64,000 nt of DNA from Cyathus striatus (Eukaryota > Basidiomycota > Agaricomycetes > Agaricales > Nidulariaceae), in NCBI GenBank assembly GCA_025738555.1, contig JAOVFP010000002.1:3534001-3598000 (forward strand), in the 5' to 3' direction. Positions 23,567 to 36,692 of the stretch are shown piece after piece; position 1 is the first letter of the stretch; each line of letters opens with the position of its first letter. The notes under the pieces are model-generated. The model saw only the letters and a program-made list of their open reading frames with translations. It was not told where the DNA came from and made no database searches. Both the position numbers and the translations under genes were made by a program.

Positions 23567-25864
23567 TTAACTTTTCAACGAATGCCTTCTTGAATAGTTG
23601 CTTTCCTCATTGGCCCAAGCCTCCCAGAATGCCACGCCATCTCCTCTGTACCAGTATCCGGGAGAAGCAGTACCCTTGACCACATCTTCTGTAATCAAAA
23701 CATGGCAAATGTCCTACATCTTGATAAGAAAATCTTCCAAATCCAAATGAACAAAAGTCCTTACCGATCCTGGCACTTCGTACATAGAATCAAGCAAAAG
23801 TGATTCCTGTTCAAGAAAATTTTAGCATTAGTTATGTATTCTTTCTTATAGTTCCTGACCATAATTCCACGGAGCCCACGAGCGCCGCCCCCACGCCCCG
23901 CCGCTTTATGACAAATTTCATCCAGAGAAGCACTTGTAAACCGAATTTCCACACCGGAATACCCGAAGAGAGCCTGGTATTGTGATATCAAAGACCCTTT
24001 GACTTCGGTGAGTATTCGTCGAAGGTCAGGAACAGTAAGAGGTGCCAATGTTGTTATTGTCGGCAAACGAGATATAAACTCCGGAATAAATCTATACCAT
24101 CTTATCAGGACAATTGAAACAAGGTCACAGTAGAAGAGAAGATACCCGTATTTTACAAGATCTGAATGAAAATTAGCAAGTAGGATAAGAGCATAGTTTT
24201 TGACTAACCTCCAGTTTCGACCATATCTAAAACATGCTGGGAGGATTTTCCATTAGGCGTAAAAAATGGTAACGACATTCCTTTAGAGCTGGCATTCAGG
24301 TTCGCGGTAAAGCCGATGGACTACAGTGTTCAGTAAGTAATGTATTTTTCATTATGGTTGAAAAGAAGATCATACCCCTTTTGCTACCCTTTGTTTGATG
24401 ACATTATCTAGGCCGACAAATGCCCCACTGACGATAAACAAGACATTAGATGTATCAATATGATATACCTCAGGTTTCGCTGATCAGCGAGAGTATTAAC
24501 GAAGGAAATTCAAGTGAAAATGACTACACGCACGTGCAGGTGCACTGGGACTGGGCCGTTGCCCTCTTGAATGACCATCCCCACCCATACCCATAGGTGG
24601 AACTTCAGAATAACTGCCGCCGCCGCCTTTCGCCTGTACCGTAACGATTGAGCCCTCCATCATTCGTAATAAGGCTTGCTGCACGCCCTCGCCACCCACA
24701 TCTCGCGACCCTTCAGTGCCAGCACTCGCCCTGCGTGCAATCTTGTCAATTTCATCAATATAAACAATTCCCATACTTCAATTTGATATGAGATTCAGAG
24801 CTTGAGGAAATGCATGACGGCCAACAAACCTAGCACGTAACGGATCCCAGTTGGCCGCTTGTAGCTGCGATGAAGTAGAAATTAGATCGCTCCAGGTACT
24901 CAATGGTACGGGACCAACCAATCTTTGAATAGCCATATCCACATCGTCTCCCACATCTAAATATCGAATAAGTATATAAGTAATCATGTGACAATAGCCA
25001 CTAACATCCCGCCTACAAACATGAGATTAACAGGAATTAAGTTTGCAGAACGAGAACATTCACCTGGGTAAATGATGTAGCATCGCTGACACTAAAAGGT
25101 ACATCAAGTACTTTTGCAAGAGTCTTTGCTAGTAACGTCTTTCCTATAACGCCCTGTCATTCATGTTGCAATAAACATCGGATATATGCATACCGGAGCC
25201 CGTTGGGCCTCTGTCATGATGATTAAATATTCGTCGAAGAATAGAGTGTTGGTAACATACATGACCAGAACATTACTCTTCTCAAAAAGTGGTAGGTGTT
25301 GTCGTGCAAGCAATGACAGCGGAGGTCCTCGAGGACTTCGCTTCCGTAGGGGACGTAAGCGGGCTGTTGCGACCCCTTTGAAATTAACACCAGCTTAAAT
25401 GACCACAGACGAAAGGAATAAGTCAGCACACCATCAACGGGGTCCACTTGTTCTTCAGCATCCGATTGATCAACTTCCTGAAATGCGACATTGGCTCGAA
25501 CGCGATTGTAGTGGTTGAAAACCCTGTATAATGAGATGTATATTAGACACTGAGAAAAACATGAGATATCGTAGACGTACGCTACCGAAAGAACCTTCTT
25601 TGCGTTCTCTTGGCCCACAACAAACTCGTTTAGGTATTCCACGAGCTAAGATAGGAGTTGTCAGAAAAGAGTGTTCTGCCTAGAGACTCGCATCACCTCT
25701 CGAGGAGTGGCCAAGCCGAAATGGCGAGGAGATGAATCTAGAAAAGGTGGGTTTGGTCGACCATCACGTTCTGGTACAGCTTGAGTGCGGACGTGGCGGG
25801 AAACTCCGTAGAAAAGGCAGGGATTGCGAAGTCTAGCAGTAGCAAGTTGACGAGTGAGGAGCAT
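23567..25864 (-). CDS. clpX: Mitochondrial ClpX-type AAA+ unfoldase
   Basis: Start chosen at 25864 ([15 protein letters not shown]), an arginine-rich presequence; an in-frame upstream start lies further back. Seen in order: [20 protein letters not shown], the Walker A GPTGSGKT assembled from three exons, the pore loop AGYVGDD, Walker [30 protein letters not shown], the IGF loop (SIGFTAN) and the sensor-2 [11 protein letters not shown]. The bacterial N-terminal zinc domain is absent, as in yeast Mcx1. The IGF loop contacts ClpP in ClpXP, so keeping it suggests a ClpP partner elsewhere in this genome, unlike yeast. The role would be matrix protein unfolding and quality control. It has about ten introns, including a 17-nt exon (25194-25210). 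Confidence 0.92.
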
Positions 25865-26174
25865 AGAGGGGTATGAGAGGGTGGGGATCCAGGAGATATA
25901 ACCTGGTGTTGATATAACCCGAGTTAGCACTCGCAATTATTACCGGGAACTTGACTCGCGCTTGGGGAACCGGAGATCGACGCGGAGGATCAATCGCAGC
26001 GTCACTTGTGTATTATGTAATACACGCTATTGGCTTTACTTCCAAGCAATAACAAATATCATGTGTTCCAAGGCTTTAAAGCTTTAGGTGCTGCAGGGAC
26101 CAGTCTACTTAGTACTTACTTTTCAGGCTGCGTTTCTTCGCCGAACAAAGCTCACGCAAATCAACAAAGGACAC
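25865..26174. promoter_or_regulatory. Shared divergent promoter of clpX and cactin genes
   Basis: 310 bp separate the two start codons. Apart from the in-frame upstream extension of clpX to 25936, no coding is supported here. No clear TATA box is visible. Confidence 0.5.
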
Positions 26175-28574
26175 ATGCCACGCTCACGCTCACCTTCTCC
26201 TACAAGAAGGTACGATGATGACAAGCGTTCCCCAGAGCGGAATTCCCGCTCATCCAAGTATGACGACAAGTCGTATAGGGTCAGGGATCTCGACAACTCT
26301 TACAAGTCAAGACACCGTCGTACACCAAGTAGGAGTAAGAGCAGGGATCGAACTTCATGGAGTAAAAGAGACAGAAGCCGTAGCAGAGATCCGGAGCGCA
26401 GAGAGAAGAAGTAGATTATTTCTGTCGTTACGTCTGGCCGTTGCTGATTCTTACCGTAGGAGAAAGAGAGACAAATCCGAAGAGCGCCGAGCAAGAAAAG
26501 CAGAGAAAAAGAGGATAAAAGAAGAAGAGGAAGCACGTCAAGTGGCAGAGCTCAGCGTCTACAGTGCGACAGATAACCCATTTCACGACGTCAATCTAGG
26601 CCAACAATTCCGCTGGCATAAGAAGAATGAGAAAGAGAAAAAGCAGGGCCTTACATTAGCAGAGTCTCAACGAAGGGATGCTATAAGGCGTCAGGAAGCC
26701 AAAGAAGAACTGGAGCGATTGAATAGGCGTCGAGCGGAGAGAGAAGTCGAACAACGTCTCAGGGAGGAAGAAGAGCTTCGCATGCAACGTCTACAGGAAT
26801 CAGCCCAGATGTCCGAGTGGCTCTCGAAGGATGGAGATTTCCAGTTAGAGCAGGAACGGCGTAGGGCTGCTATCCGTATAAAAGAAAAAAGAGCTAAGGC
26901 TGTCGACTTCCTGGCATTAAATCTTAAATATGTTAGTCCCCCAGCTGAAGAAGATGAGGTAGACGAAGAGGATGCTGGTCTCGAGATTGATTTGGATGAA
27001 CCATATAATATCTTCGACGTGAGTCGATCTAATTCTTACTTATGTTGCTTTTGCTTATGACCATATTTATTAGAACCTATCGTTAGAGCAAGTTGATGAG
27101 CTACACGAGGATATTCAGAATTATCTCGCGTTAGAACACTCGGAGGTCAACCTCGACTTTTGGACAGTAAGTTACTTCTAACCAGGCTAAACATTATATT
27201 CATTACTTGTCCTTAGAACATGATGGTGGTATGCAAAGACAGGCTGGAACGAATCAAAGTTGACACGCGGTTGGGTGTTGAGGCATCTGCTGCCGTTGAA
27301 ACCGATATCACAGCTTTACTCTCGGGGAAGACTTATGATGATCTAGTGTCGCTTCAGCGAAAGATACAGGAAAAACTTACCAGTGGTGAACCTGTGGATA
27401 CAGACTATTGGGAAAGTCTCCTTAAGAAACTCCTTGTGTGGAAAGCGAAGGTGAGCAAAAACCTTTTAGGCAAAAATTGCGTCTTACAATGTTTACATAG
27501 GCGAAGCTAAAGAGCTTACATGAAGTTGTCGTTCGGAATAGATTGGAGCAACTTCGAAAGAAACAGCGTGATGAAGCCTTACAAGCACAGGAAGAGCTGT
27601 TGGCAGGAGTCGCAAGATCAGCACAAGAGAACGCAACAGGTATAGTCATTGCAGGGGCTGCAGACGAAATTATAGATGTTGCGGATGTCGAGCCGTATGA
27701 CAGATGTATGAGTCCGCCGTTACTTGACATTACAAGACTGCGACCAGAAGAAAAGGAAGTTGATATCCTCACTGCCGAAGAAGACCGTCGGAATTTGGTA
27801 GGTCACCTTCATCTCGAGTCATTCCCTTTGTTAATACTTGCCGCAGTTTCAGCAACGCCGTACGGTTGCTGCCTCTAGGTTTGTGCCTAAGGCACGGCAA
27901 TCCATTCCAGAGGTGCAGGATGAGGAAGCACCTAGTAATGCAGATCTTGCATCTGAGGCTCTCTATCGGGCAGAAGCTGAAAGAGAGTTGGACGAAGAAG
28001 AAGAACTTTTTAACCTGGAGGAGAATATTGCTAACCCCACCACATACAACTGGGAGGACAAATATAGACCGCGCAAACCTCGTTATTTCAACCGTGTACA
28101 TACAGGATACGAATGGAATAAGTACAATCAAACGCACTATGAGTAAGGATGGTTCTTTCTTTAGTGTATTCTACTCTTACCTATCCCTTAGTACCGATAA
28201 TCCTCCTCCTAAGGTCGTTCAAGGTTATAAGGTACATCCTTTATGTTCCCTCTCGCGCGTCATCTCATTTTATTAGTTTAACATATTTTATCCGGACCTG
28301 ATCGACAAATCCAAGGCTCCAACCTATAAGATTGTCAAAGAACCTGGGAACGACGAAACTGTTTTGTTACATTTCAGTGCAGGTCCTCCTTATGAGGATA
28401 TTGCTTTTCGCATTGTCAACAGAGAATGGGAATTCTCTCACAAAAGAGGATTCCGAAGTAGTTTCGATCGTGGATGCCTTTCGCTTTGGTTTAATTTTCG
28501 GAGAAATGTATGCTTACATCTCCAAATTCCTGGATGTGTACTGACGTTTGTTTACCTAGTTTTATCGCAAATGA
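26175..28574 (+). CDS. CACTIN: Cactin, spliceosome-associated protein
   Basis: Start at 26175 (MPRSRSPSPTRRYDDD). The N terminus is Arg/Ser-rich (RS domain), as in splicing factors, and is joined through an intron (about 26412-26460) to a long basic coiled coil. The middle region (LDEPYNIFDNLSLEQVDEL, then VNLDFWT and the CKDRLER helix) matches the cactin mid domain. The C-terminal CactinC domain is the strongest signal: NWEDKYRPRKPRYFNRVHTG, FYPDLIDKSKAPTY and GPPYEDIAFRIVNREWE, ending in NFYRK after a final intron (28508-28559). Cactin acts in splicing of specific introns and, in fission yeast (Cay1), affects telomeres through splicing. All exons keep one frame. Confidence 0.93.
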
Positions 28575-28931
28575 TACATTGTATACAATTTATTTTCGAG
28601 GGCAGAAAATTTTGTATTTATCTACAGGTGTAACTTGCTGTCTCATCTATACAGTATCCTCCTCGATAAGTACTTTGTTAACGCACATAATAAGAGTTCT
28701 GAGTAAGGTTATTATTATTAATACTAAGCAGGCTGATTATTTAGGCTGCTGATTTAAATGAGCCAAACACGTGACAGCACTATATCGCGCTTCCTTACGA
28801 GATCTGCATCAAACCTCGGCCTCACTGACTGTACATACTTGCCCTCGCCACAGCTTTTTGAATCAGCATCCCCTCTTGTATCCTATCATCTTAGTCTTCA
28901 CTACTAGAAAGAAATCAGATTAACCGCAAAC
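28575..28931. other. Tandem intergenic region
   Basis: It lies between the stop of the cactin gene and the ubiquitin E1 start. It is AT-rich at the left (probable polyadenylation region) and has pyrimidine-rich stretches just before 28932, as is common in fungal promoters. No other element was seen. Confidence 0.4.
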
Positions 28932-31900
28932 ATGACCACTACCTCGAATCTTGGCGTGCAGATGGACATCGACGAAGCTGCCATCGATGAAGGGCTTTAC
29001 TCGCGTCAATTGTATGTCGTTTCATGGTGATAAGTAACAATGTGTAACGTTCTATCGTTTAGATATGTCTTGGGACATGAAGGTACTGCGTTATAGATCT
29101 GCAACTTGCTGGATTACTGATCTGGATTTCGTAGCAATGAAGCGAATGGCTGCATCTAATGTATTGATCGTTGGGCTCCAAGGCCTTGGTGTTGAGATTG
29201 GTGCTGTAGCATACTTTCATCTTACTACCTCTGATATTCATACGTTACACAGCCAAGAACATCATACTCGCTGGAGTGAAATCAGTCACTGTTTACGACC
29301 CAGAGCCTGTTAGCATACAGGATTTGAGCTCACAGGTAATTTTATAGGTTCCCTAGATACCGCACTATTTCTCAAAATCCTATAGTTTTTCCTACGCCAT
29401 GAAGATATCGGAAAACCTCGTGCAGAAGCCGCTCTTCCGAGACTTTCTGAATTGAATGCATATGTTCCTGTTCGTAATCTCGGGGGAAAGGCTGGAGAAG
29501 AAATAAATACGGACTTGATTAAGGGCTTCCAAGTAAGGAAATGCTGATTTTCGTGCTGTGGGTGATACTGAAAGCTATAGGTTGTTGTTTTATGTGGAGT
29601 CTCTTATGAAAAGCAGCTGGAGATCAACGACTGGACTCATAACAATAATGTTCATTTCATAGCAGCCGAAACTCGCGGTCTCTTTGGGTTTGTCGTGTTG
29701 CCTACTCAAAATAATTTGCACTGAATACATTGATATAATAGATCCGTTTTCAACGACTTCGGCGCAAAATTTACTTGTGTCGACCCAACAGGAGAACAGC
29801 CACTCTCTGGCATGATCGTCTCCGTTGAGAAGGTGCTGTCTGTGCACTAACCCTGCTTTCCATTCTGTTAACTCTCATCTGTTGTAGGACAATGAGGGTC
29901 TCGTGACATGTCTTGATGAAACCCGCCATGGTCTCGAGGACGGCGATTTTGTGACTTTCAGCGAAGTTCAAGGGATGACGGAGTTGAACGGCTGTGAACC
30001 TAGAAGGATCTCAGTCAAAGGCCCCTATACATTCGCGATTGGTGATACTAGCGGACTTGGAGACTACAAGTCGGGTGGCATCTTTACTCAAGTGAAGATG
30101 CCTAAGATGATTGCTTTCGTCCGTTTCTTGCCTTTGCTTTGCTTTGAAATCGAGACTGATTTGAATGGGACAGAAACCGCTGCGAGAATCATTGAAGAAT
30201 CCAGACTTGTTTATCACTGATTTCGCAAAGTTTGACCGTCCTTCAACTCTCCACGCAGGTTTTCAAGCGCTTTCTCAATACCGCTCATTGAACGGACGTT
30301 TGACCCGCCCTAGGAACCCCCAAGACGCTGCTGAGATCGTCTCGTTGGCTAAGAAGATCGATTCGGATGCCGATGAAAAAATCCTTACAGAACTTTCGTA
30401 TGAGGCATCTGGGGACTTGGCACCTGTCAATGCGGTTATTGGAGGATTCGTGGCCCAGGAAGTTCTCAAAGCGTGCTCTGCAAAATTCCACCCTATGGTT
30501 CAACATTTATACTTCGACTCTTTGGAGTCTCTTCCAGACGTTCTTCCATCCGAACAGGAATGCCAGCCTGTTGGTTCGCGCTACGACGGACAAATTGCGG
30601 TATTTGGAAAGGTGTTTCAAGAAAAGATCGCCAATCACCGTCAATTTTTGGTGGGCTCTGGAGCTATTGGTTGCGAAATGTTGAAGAATTGGAGTATGAT
30701 TGGCCTTGCGTCCGGTCCCAAAGGAATTATTCATGTCACTGATTTGGATACGATCGAGAAAAGTAACTTAAACAGACAGTTTTTGTTTCGAGCCAAAGAT
30801 CTCGGTAAATTTAAAGCTGAGGTTGCAGCAGCAGCAGTAGCAGACATGAACCCTGACTTGGCCGGTAAGATCTTGGCCAAGCAAGAACCTGTCGGCCCAA
30901 CTACTGAGGGTAAGTTATGGAAAGATTTACCTGTGTTCAGTTCATATTCTTACTGCTAGTTAGATATCTACGATGAGGCATTTTTCAGTAATATTGATGG
31001 GGTGACAAACGCTCTTGACAACGTGAAGGCTCGTACGTGTATTGTCACAAACATTTAGTACAGCACCTCATCACTTTGACAGGGCTTTACATGGATCAAC
31101 GATGTGTCTTTTACCGGAAGCCTCTTCTCGAATCAGGCACCCTTGGAACAAAGGGGAACACTCAAGTTGTCATTCCTGATTTAACGGAGTCTTACGCTTC
31201 TTCTCAAGACCCTCCTGAAAAGGAGACACCTTCTTGTACTATTAAGAACTTCCCCAACGCCATCAATCATACAATCGAGGTGGGCTGGTCTACCATAACC
31301 CTAATAAACTTGTCTAATAACGTGTTCTAGTGGAGTCGGACCCAGTTTGACAGCCTGTTTGTCAAACCTGCACAAGCCGTAAATGCTTATTTGTCAGAGC
31401 CTAACTATCTGGAAAGTTCTTTGAAATACTCTGGTCAACAGAAGGAACAGATTGACCAGATTGTATCCTTCCTTGTTACTAACAAGCCTTTGACTTTCGA
31501 GGAATGCATCGTATGGGCTCGTCTTCAATTCGAGCGCGACTATAATAACGATATTCGGCAACTCTTGTTCAGTCTTCCTAAAGATGCGGTAACGAGCACT
31601 GGGCAGCCATTCTGGAGTGGTCCTAAGAGGGCCCCAGATGCATTGACTTTTAACTCGAATGATGTACGTTTTTTGTTTGTTCATATGAATATAGGTTTTC
31701 ACAATTTATGATGTAGCCAACCCATCTTGCCTACATTATTGCCGCAGCAAATCTCCATGCATTTAACTATGGGCTGCGTGGAGAAACAGATCCTACTATA
31801 TTCCGCAAAGTCGCAGATACCGTTATTGTTCCGGAGTTCACACCAAAGAGTGGGATCAAAATCCAAATCAGTGACAATGATCCTGTGCCCCAGGCAGGTG

Positions 31901-32814
31901 GAGGAGGTATTTCTTGCTTCTTGTTCGATTTATTCGTAGATGTTGAAAAATACTTTTATAGACGACTCCGACCCTAGCGATCTGACAAGCAAACTCCCGT
32001 CTCCATCTTCCTTGGCTGGATACCGTTTGAATCCCGTCGAGTTCGAAAAGGATGATGACACCAACCACCACATAGATTTTATCACGGCCGCTTCGAATCT
32101 CCGTGCTATGAATTATGAGATTCAGATTGCGGATCGTCACACCACCAAACAAATCGCCGGAAAAATTATACCCGCCATCGCTACCACAACTTCGCTTGTC
32201 ACTGGATTGGTTTGCCTGGAGCTTTACAAGGTTGGCTTGAGAACATTATCTAATGATAGCAGTTTTAAACCATGTTTATCAGGTTATCGACGGAAAGAGG
32301 AAACTCGAAGCTTACAAGAATGGCTTTGTTAACCTTGCTCTTCCATTCTTCGGTTTCTCTGAACCCATTGCTGCTCCGAAGCATAAGTATGGCGAAACAG
32401 AATGGACACTCTGGGATCGCTTCGAGTTTAGGAATGATCCTACCTTGCAAGAAATCGTAAATTGGTTCAAGGAGAAACACAATCTTGAGATAGCAATGGT
32501 TAGCCAAGGTGTAAGCATGTTGTGGAGTTCTTTCATTGGCAAGAAGAAGGTTAGCATCTTGTGGCTCGTATGTTTACTCTCGTTGAGCAATTGTTTCGCA
32601 GAGCGAGGAAAGACTACCCATGAAATTCAGCCGCCTTGTTGAACACGTAAGTAAGAAGGCAATTCCTCCGCATGTCAAACAGCTGGTTGTGGAGGTTATG
32701 GTCTCCGACGAAGATGGAGAGGACGTTGAGGTGTGTAATCAATATAGCAACCCTTTCTGCATTTCAACCTGTTTACACTTCATGCAGGTTCCATTCATTG
32801 TGGTTCATATTTAA
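28932..32814 (+). CDS. uba1: Ubiquitin-activating enzyme E1
   Basis: It activates ubiquitin by adenylation and thioester formation, upstream of all ubiquitin conjugation. Start at 28932 ([16 protein letters not shown]). Seen in order: the inactive adenylation repeat ([17 protein letters not shown]), the first catalytic half, the active adenylation repeat ([18 protein letters not shown], then [17 protein letters not shown]), NALDNVKAR, the catalytic cysteine in [18 protein letters not shown], the second catalytic half ([19 protein letters not shown]) and the C-terminal ubiquitin-fold domain ending FIVVHI. The length of about 1,010 residues matches yeast Uba1. About fifteen introns interrupt it. 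One exon (29063-29082) is only 20 nt and codes YVLGHE. No key residue is missing. Confidence 0.95.
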
Positions 32815-33788
32815 GCGGGATTGGAGCACACAATACTAATGTAGTAATATTCTCAGATTCACCGTGTATTTTTTGGCAGCAATTAGATGTTTATATTCGA
32901 GGAAGAGGAACAGAAGCATGTATATTGCTACCATATCCAGCACACACTACGACGTAAAAGGGGGATTTGCATACCTACTTACCTACATGTAACAAAAAGG
33001 ACATGGTACGGAGGAAGAACAGGAAAGTCGGATAGAGGGACGTAAAATATGTTGTAAGGTGAAATAATCCTGAAGCAGAATGATCAAGATTAAGGAGTCA
33101 AACAGAAAAGAATGATCTCCAAAAAAGAGTGGCCGATTTTTTTTAGATTTTTCTTTTCTTTATGGACGTGAAAGAGTTCTGTAGCGCCTGGATCGTGAAA
33201 AGAAACGTGCCAAATATATAAAAAAAAGGCGATACGCGACGAAGAAAGAATAAATCGGAAACGTATTAGGACAGCAGTGTGATAAATACCGATGGAAATG
33301 AGACAGACGGAATGCAGCACATTTAAAGTGCAAGGCAATTCCACGCTTGGAAATGCATTGATACTCGTTGAAAGTGTCCGGGTTCATATGTAACAGGCTC
33401 CTGGTGAGCGAACAAGCCTTTCGGCAAGAAGGCGAAATGAATTTGACGAGAGGTCAATACTGGACTCCATCACGGAACAGCGACTACCTGAAAGCACTTG
33501 AAGGGTTCTTGACCTGTGCTGAGGCCCCAGAGACAGGATGGATATGTCGATAGGAAGGACCAGAAGCGATAAAAAAGAGAGAATAAACAACACGAGAGAG
33601 GTCGATATTCACAGAGAAATGAATAGTACACGGCGAGACTGGCGCGAAGGAAACCGCAAATATAAACCTCGACCAGCACAAAGTGGTCGGGATGAGAGGA
33701 CTTGTAGTGTAGCGGAAATGGCGAGAGAACGAAGAGATGTTGTCTATGAGATGTGAAGGAAATGGCGAGCGTTGTAAATTGCTGTGCC
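32815..33788. other. Convergent gene-free region of about 1 kb
   Basis: The stretch lies between the 3' ends of the E1 gene and the cyclin-domain gene. It is AT-rich with an A-rich/T-rich patch at 33120-33240. Short open frames occur on both strands but show no family resemblance, splice logic or consistent codon use, so I see untranslated sequence only. Confidence 0.45.
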
Positions 33789-36247
33789 TCAGGCTCGCAA
33801 CCAATTGGATTGCATTCCCAAGCCAGGTAGTTGACCGCAGTTGGAAGTGTACGGATACTGTCCACCGGCGGGCCATCGTGTTGCTGCGGATGACCCTTGT
33901 TCATTTACGGTCATCCGAATATCGTTACATCCATAATCGAATTGCGACTGCGAATACGAGCGAATATGATTTCGCGGCGCAATATCTTGCTCGTACGACA
34001 TCGAATGTGAACGTGAATGAGACTGCGAGTGAGTAAGTGCACCAGTTGGCGGGTAGCAATAGTTATTGAAGACAGGCTGCGCAAGATACTGGGTTGCAGG
34101 AATGTCGTAAACATATGGTGCGGCCTGTTTAATGTGCAAATAATGACCAGCAGTAGGCCAGTTTGGATTGTACATCGCCTCTTGAGATTGGTGATATGCC
34201 GAGCCATAAGTTGGGGCTTGCGAAGGCTGGACGGCAACATAATGTCCGCTAATGCGATTCCTCTCTCGCAAAATAGGCTCATCTCCGGAAGGACTCCATC
34301 TCGCAGGAGGAGGTAAGACCTTTGGCAACGCGGAACATTTCTCCCAGTCCATGTTATTCTCTCCGCATTGCTGCACATTGGTTCGTGAAGCACTGGAAGG
34401 AACAAATGAACCAGTGCCACTGATACGCCGTCTTGGGAGATACTCCTCTCGTAAAGGTCCATCTTCATCTAGATCAATTTCAAGCATATCAATTGCTTGC
34501 TCCTGTTCCAATTTCTCCTTTTTGCGTTCCTCCAAGCCAAGAAATATGGGCTGAGGGATGGAAGAAGGGATGGATGCAATTGACGCCTGAATGATCTCAT
34601 CCAATGACTTCCGAATGATGGAATGCGGATTGGTCGATGGACGAGATATAGGTTGCGGGTGAGAAGGTGAATTCAGCGACATGTGATAGGACATGAGATG
34701 CCGGAGCCAAGCTGTCCAGTCCTTGCACGAAATGGACAGATCATACGAGAACATGTCAAGCGCCAATGCCTCCAATTGATTGAGAGTGTGAATTGGGATG
34801 TTTGAGATGGTATGCCTATGAAAGAGAAAGGATATAAATTAAACGTCAAAACAGAATAATATATACACATACCAAGTCTTGTTGGAGAATGTATGATCAT
34901 CTAACCATTTATTAGCTAGCATGCACCCCAAAACTATGAGCCTAAAGGGCGCATTGTACTCCATACTATCCTTCTCGAAACCAGTGTGACCTTCCCCAAG
35001 TAAGGCAACCCTAAAACGCAGCGCCTTCACGTGTTCTGACCCAGGGATGGCATTGAAAAATACCGGAAGACGGGCAATGTACCAGACAGCTAAAAACACG
35101 GCCGAAGGTTGAAGCAGAGTTGACATCAAAAGAGTATGAACAGAAAGTGCCAGGTAACTCGGGGGCGAGCTCGGATAGTGCTTCAGGACATTCCTATTGA
35201 TGATTACGTCAGAAAAGACAACATAAAAAAAATAGAACGTATAACTTACGAAGACTGAGCAAATGAATGGGGTAAGCTGTACCCGGTAGCACAAATCTTC
35301 CACACATAATTTGCAATCCACTCGGAGAGGGGCTCGGCGAGTTTCTTGTATCCAAAATTTGCGCTAGGGGTGACTTCTTGAGCTTGAGATATTTCCTCAT
35401 CTGGTTGGACGGCAATGCTCGGGTAAGTGACAGGTTGTTCGTAAGACTCGGCCACGCCCGTCTTTCTTTCGGATTCGTAGGTAGGTATGGGCAGAGTACC
35501 TGTAGCACTTGTGCCATAGGAGGAGTCCGCAGTCGTCACAGCCCGATCAATATATTCCGCAAAGGGAGTAACCGGACTGGAACCGTCAGGTCCGCTGACA
35601 CCGCCGGGAGATTGGTCTTCGAACACAGGGGTGAAGGCGCCTCGCTCGTAGGTATCATCGTTACAGGGGGGAATGGGTGCGCATTCCGGATGCGATCGAT
35701 CTTGACTGGCGAGGGGACGATGTCGCTGGTCAGGATTGGAGAAGGATGGGGGATCAGTCCAGTGGGTGCGAACGTCAGATTGGACGTATTGTGTGGGATA
35801 ATAATCGCTCATTTCGTCGTCAGCATCGTCAGAGGTGGGCACCTCGAGCTGATGTTGTTGTTGTTGATGGTGATGATGATGATGATGAGTATGAGATTGA
35901 AGCCCTTTGCTATTGGGCGGAATACACGCCTCCGCGTGAGATCCTTTAATGACGGATGTGTTGTCCACAACCGTCAACCCTCTGCAAAAATCCTGGTTAG
36001 CACTTGAGGCGGGGAGAGAAAGGCCGTCGTCCTCCCAAATGCGACGAGGCTTTGTCCTTCTCCAGGACGGCAGTGAATTGATCCACTCCTCACGTGTCCC
36101 GAAGGACGGAGGAGGTCCCGTTGGGGACACGGGAAGGGTGCGAGTCAGATTGCGGATGAGAGAGGTCTGGCGGTCGCCACACTGACTCTGGATCTTGAGG
36201 ATGGGATGTGGGGGCTGGTTTGAGGCCAGAGGAACGGGAACGGGCAT
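33789..36247 (-). CDS. Cyclin-domain protein (Pcl/Pho80-like) with long disordered ends
   Basis: The recognisable part is a cyclin box spanning two exons near 34700-35200: VWYIARLPVFF, RFRVALLGEGHTG, then FRLIVLGCMLANKWLDDHTF and SNKTWHTISNIPIHTLNQLE, ending in LDYDLS-like FSYDLSISCKDW. This pattern resembles Pho80/Pcl-type cyclins, which bind Pho85-like kinases. The N-terminal 300 residues are Pro/Ser-rich with a His/Gln run (35845-35900). The C-terminal 260 residues are disordered and rich in Ser, Gln and Tyr. The start is unsettled: the first in-frame ATG is at 36247, but the frame stays open to 36478, where a run of ten G (plus strand, 36422-36431) lies, so the true start may be upstream and may be hidden by an intron or a miscounted run. 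Confidence 0.75.
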
Positions 36248-36692
36248 CTGCTGTTGGAGGGGGTAGACGAGAGGGGCGAGGGCAGCGACACTGAGAGCAG
36301 TGAAGACGGCGACTCGACTCTGGTCTGTGGGGGGGTGCTCCTGAGAAGAAAGGAGCGAAGGAGAGGGTAGAGAGAGGACGGGTTTGTCGTAAGGTGAGTC
36401 GTGAAGGATCTTGTAGCAGGCGGGGGGGGGGAGGGAGGGAGGAGAGGAGAGGAGGATGAGGATGAGTGGCAGACGCACAACGAAGGCGTGCCTTTTGGAA
36501 GAGGGGGAGAGTGGTGGTGAGGAACCCTAATAACCAGTAGGCCAAGCTGAGCTGGTAGAGTGGGCTATTGCAAGGGACAACCCTCTTCGGTCTTCGCCTT
36601 GGTTGTCGGGGTGGAGAGAGAGAGAAAACCTGGCAACAATCGACAGAAGAGGGTCGATCCACCTGGTGCAGCCGCAGACAAGAACAAGTCAA

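Noticed and set aside
33384..33904. Overlapping minus-strand frames beyond the cyclin stop
   Set aside because: They are in other frames than the cyclin domain and lack a start, splice logic or similarity.
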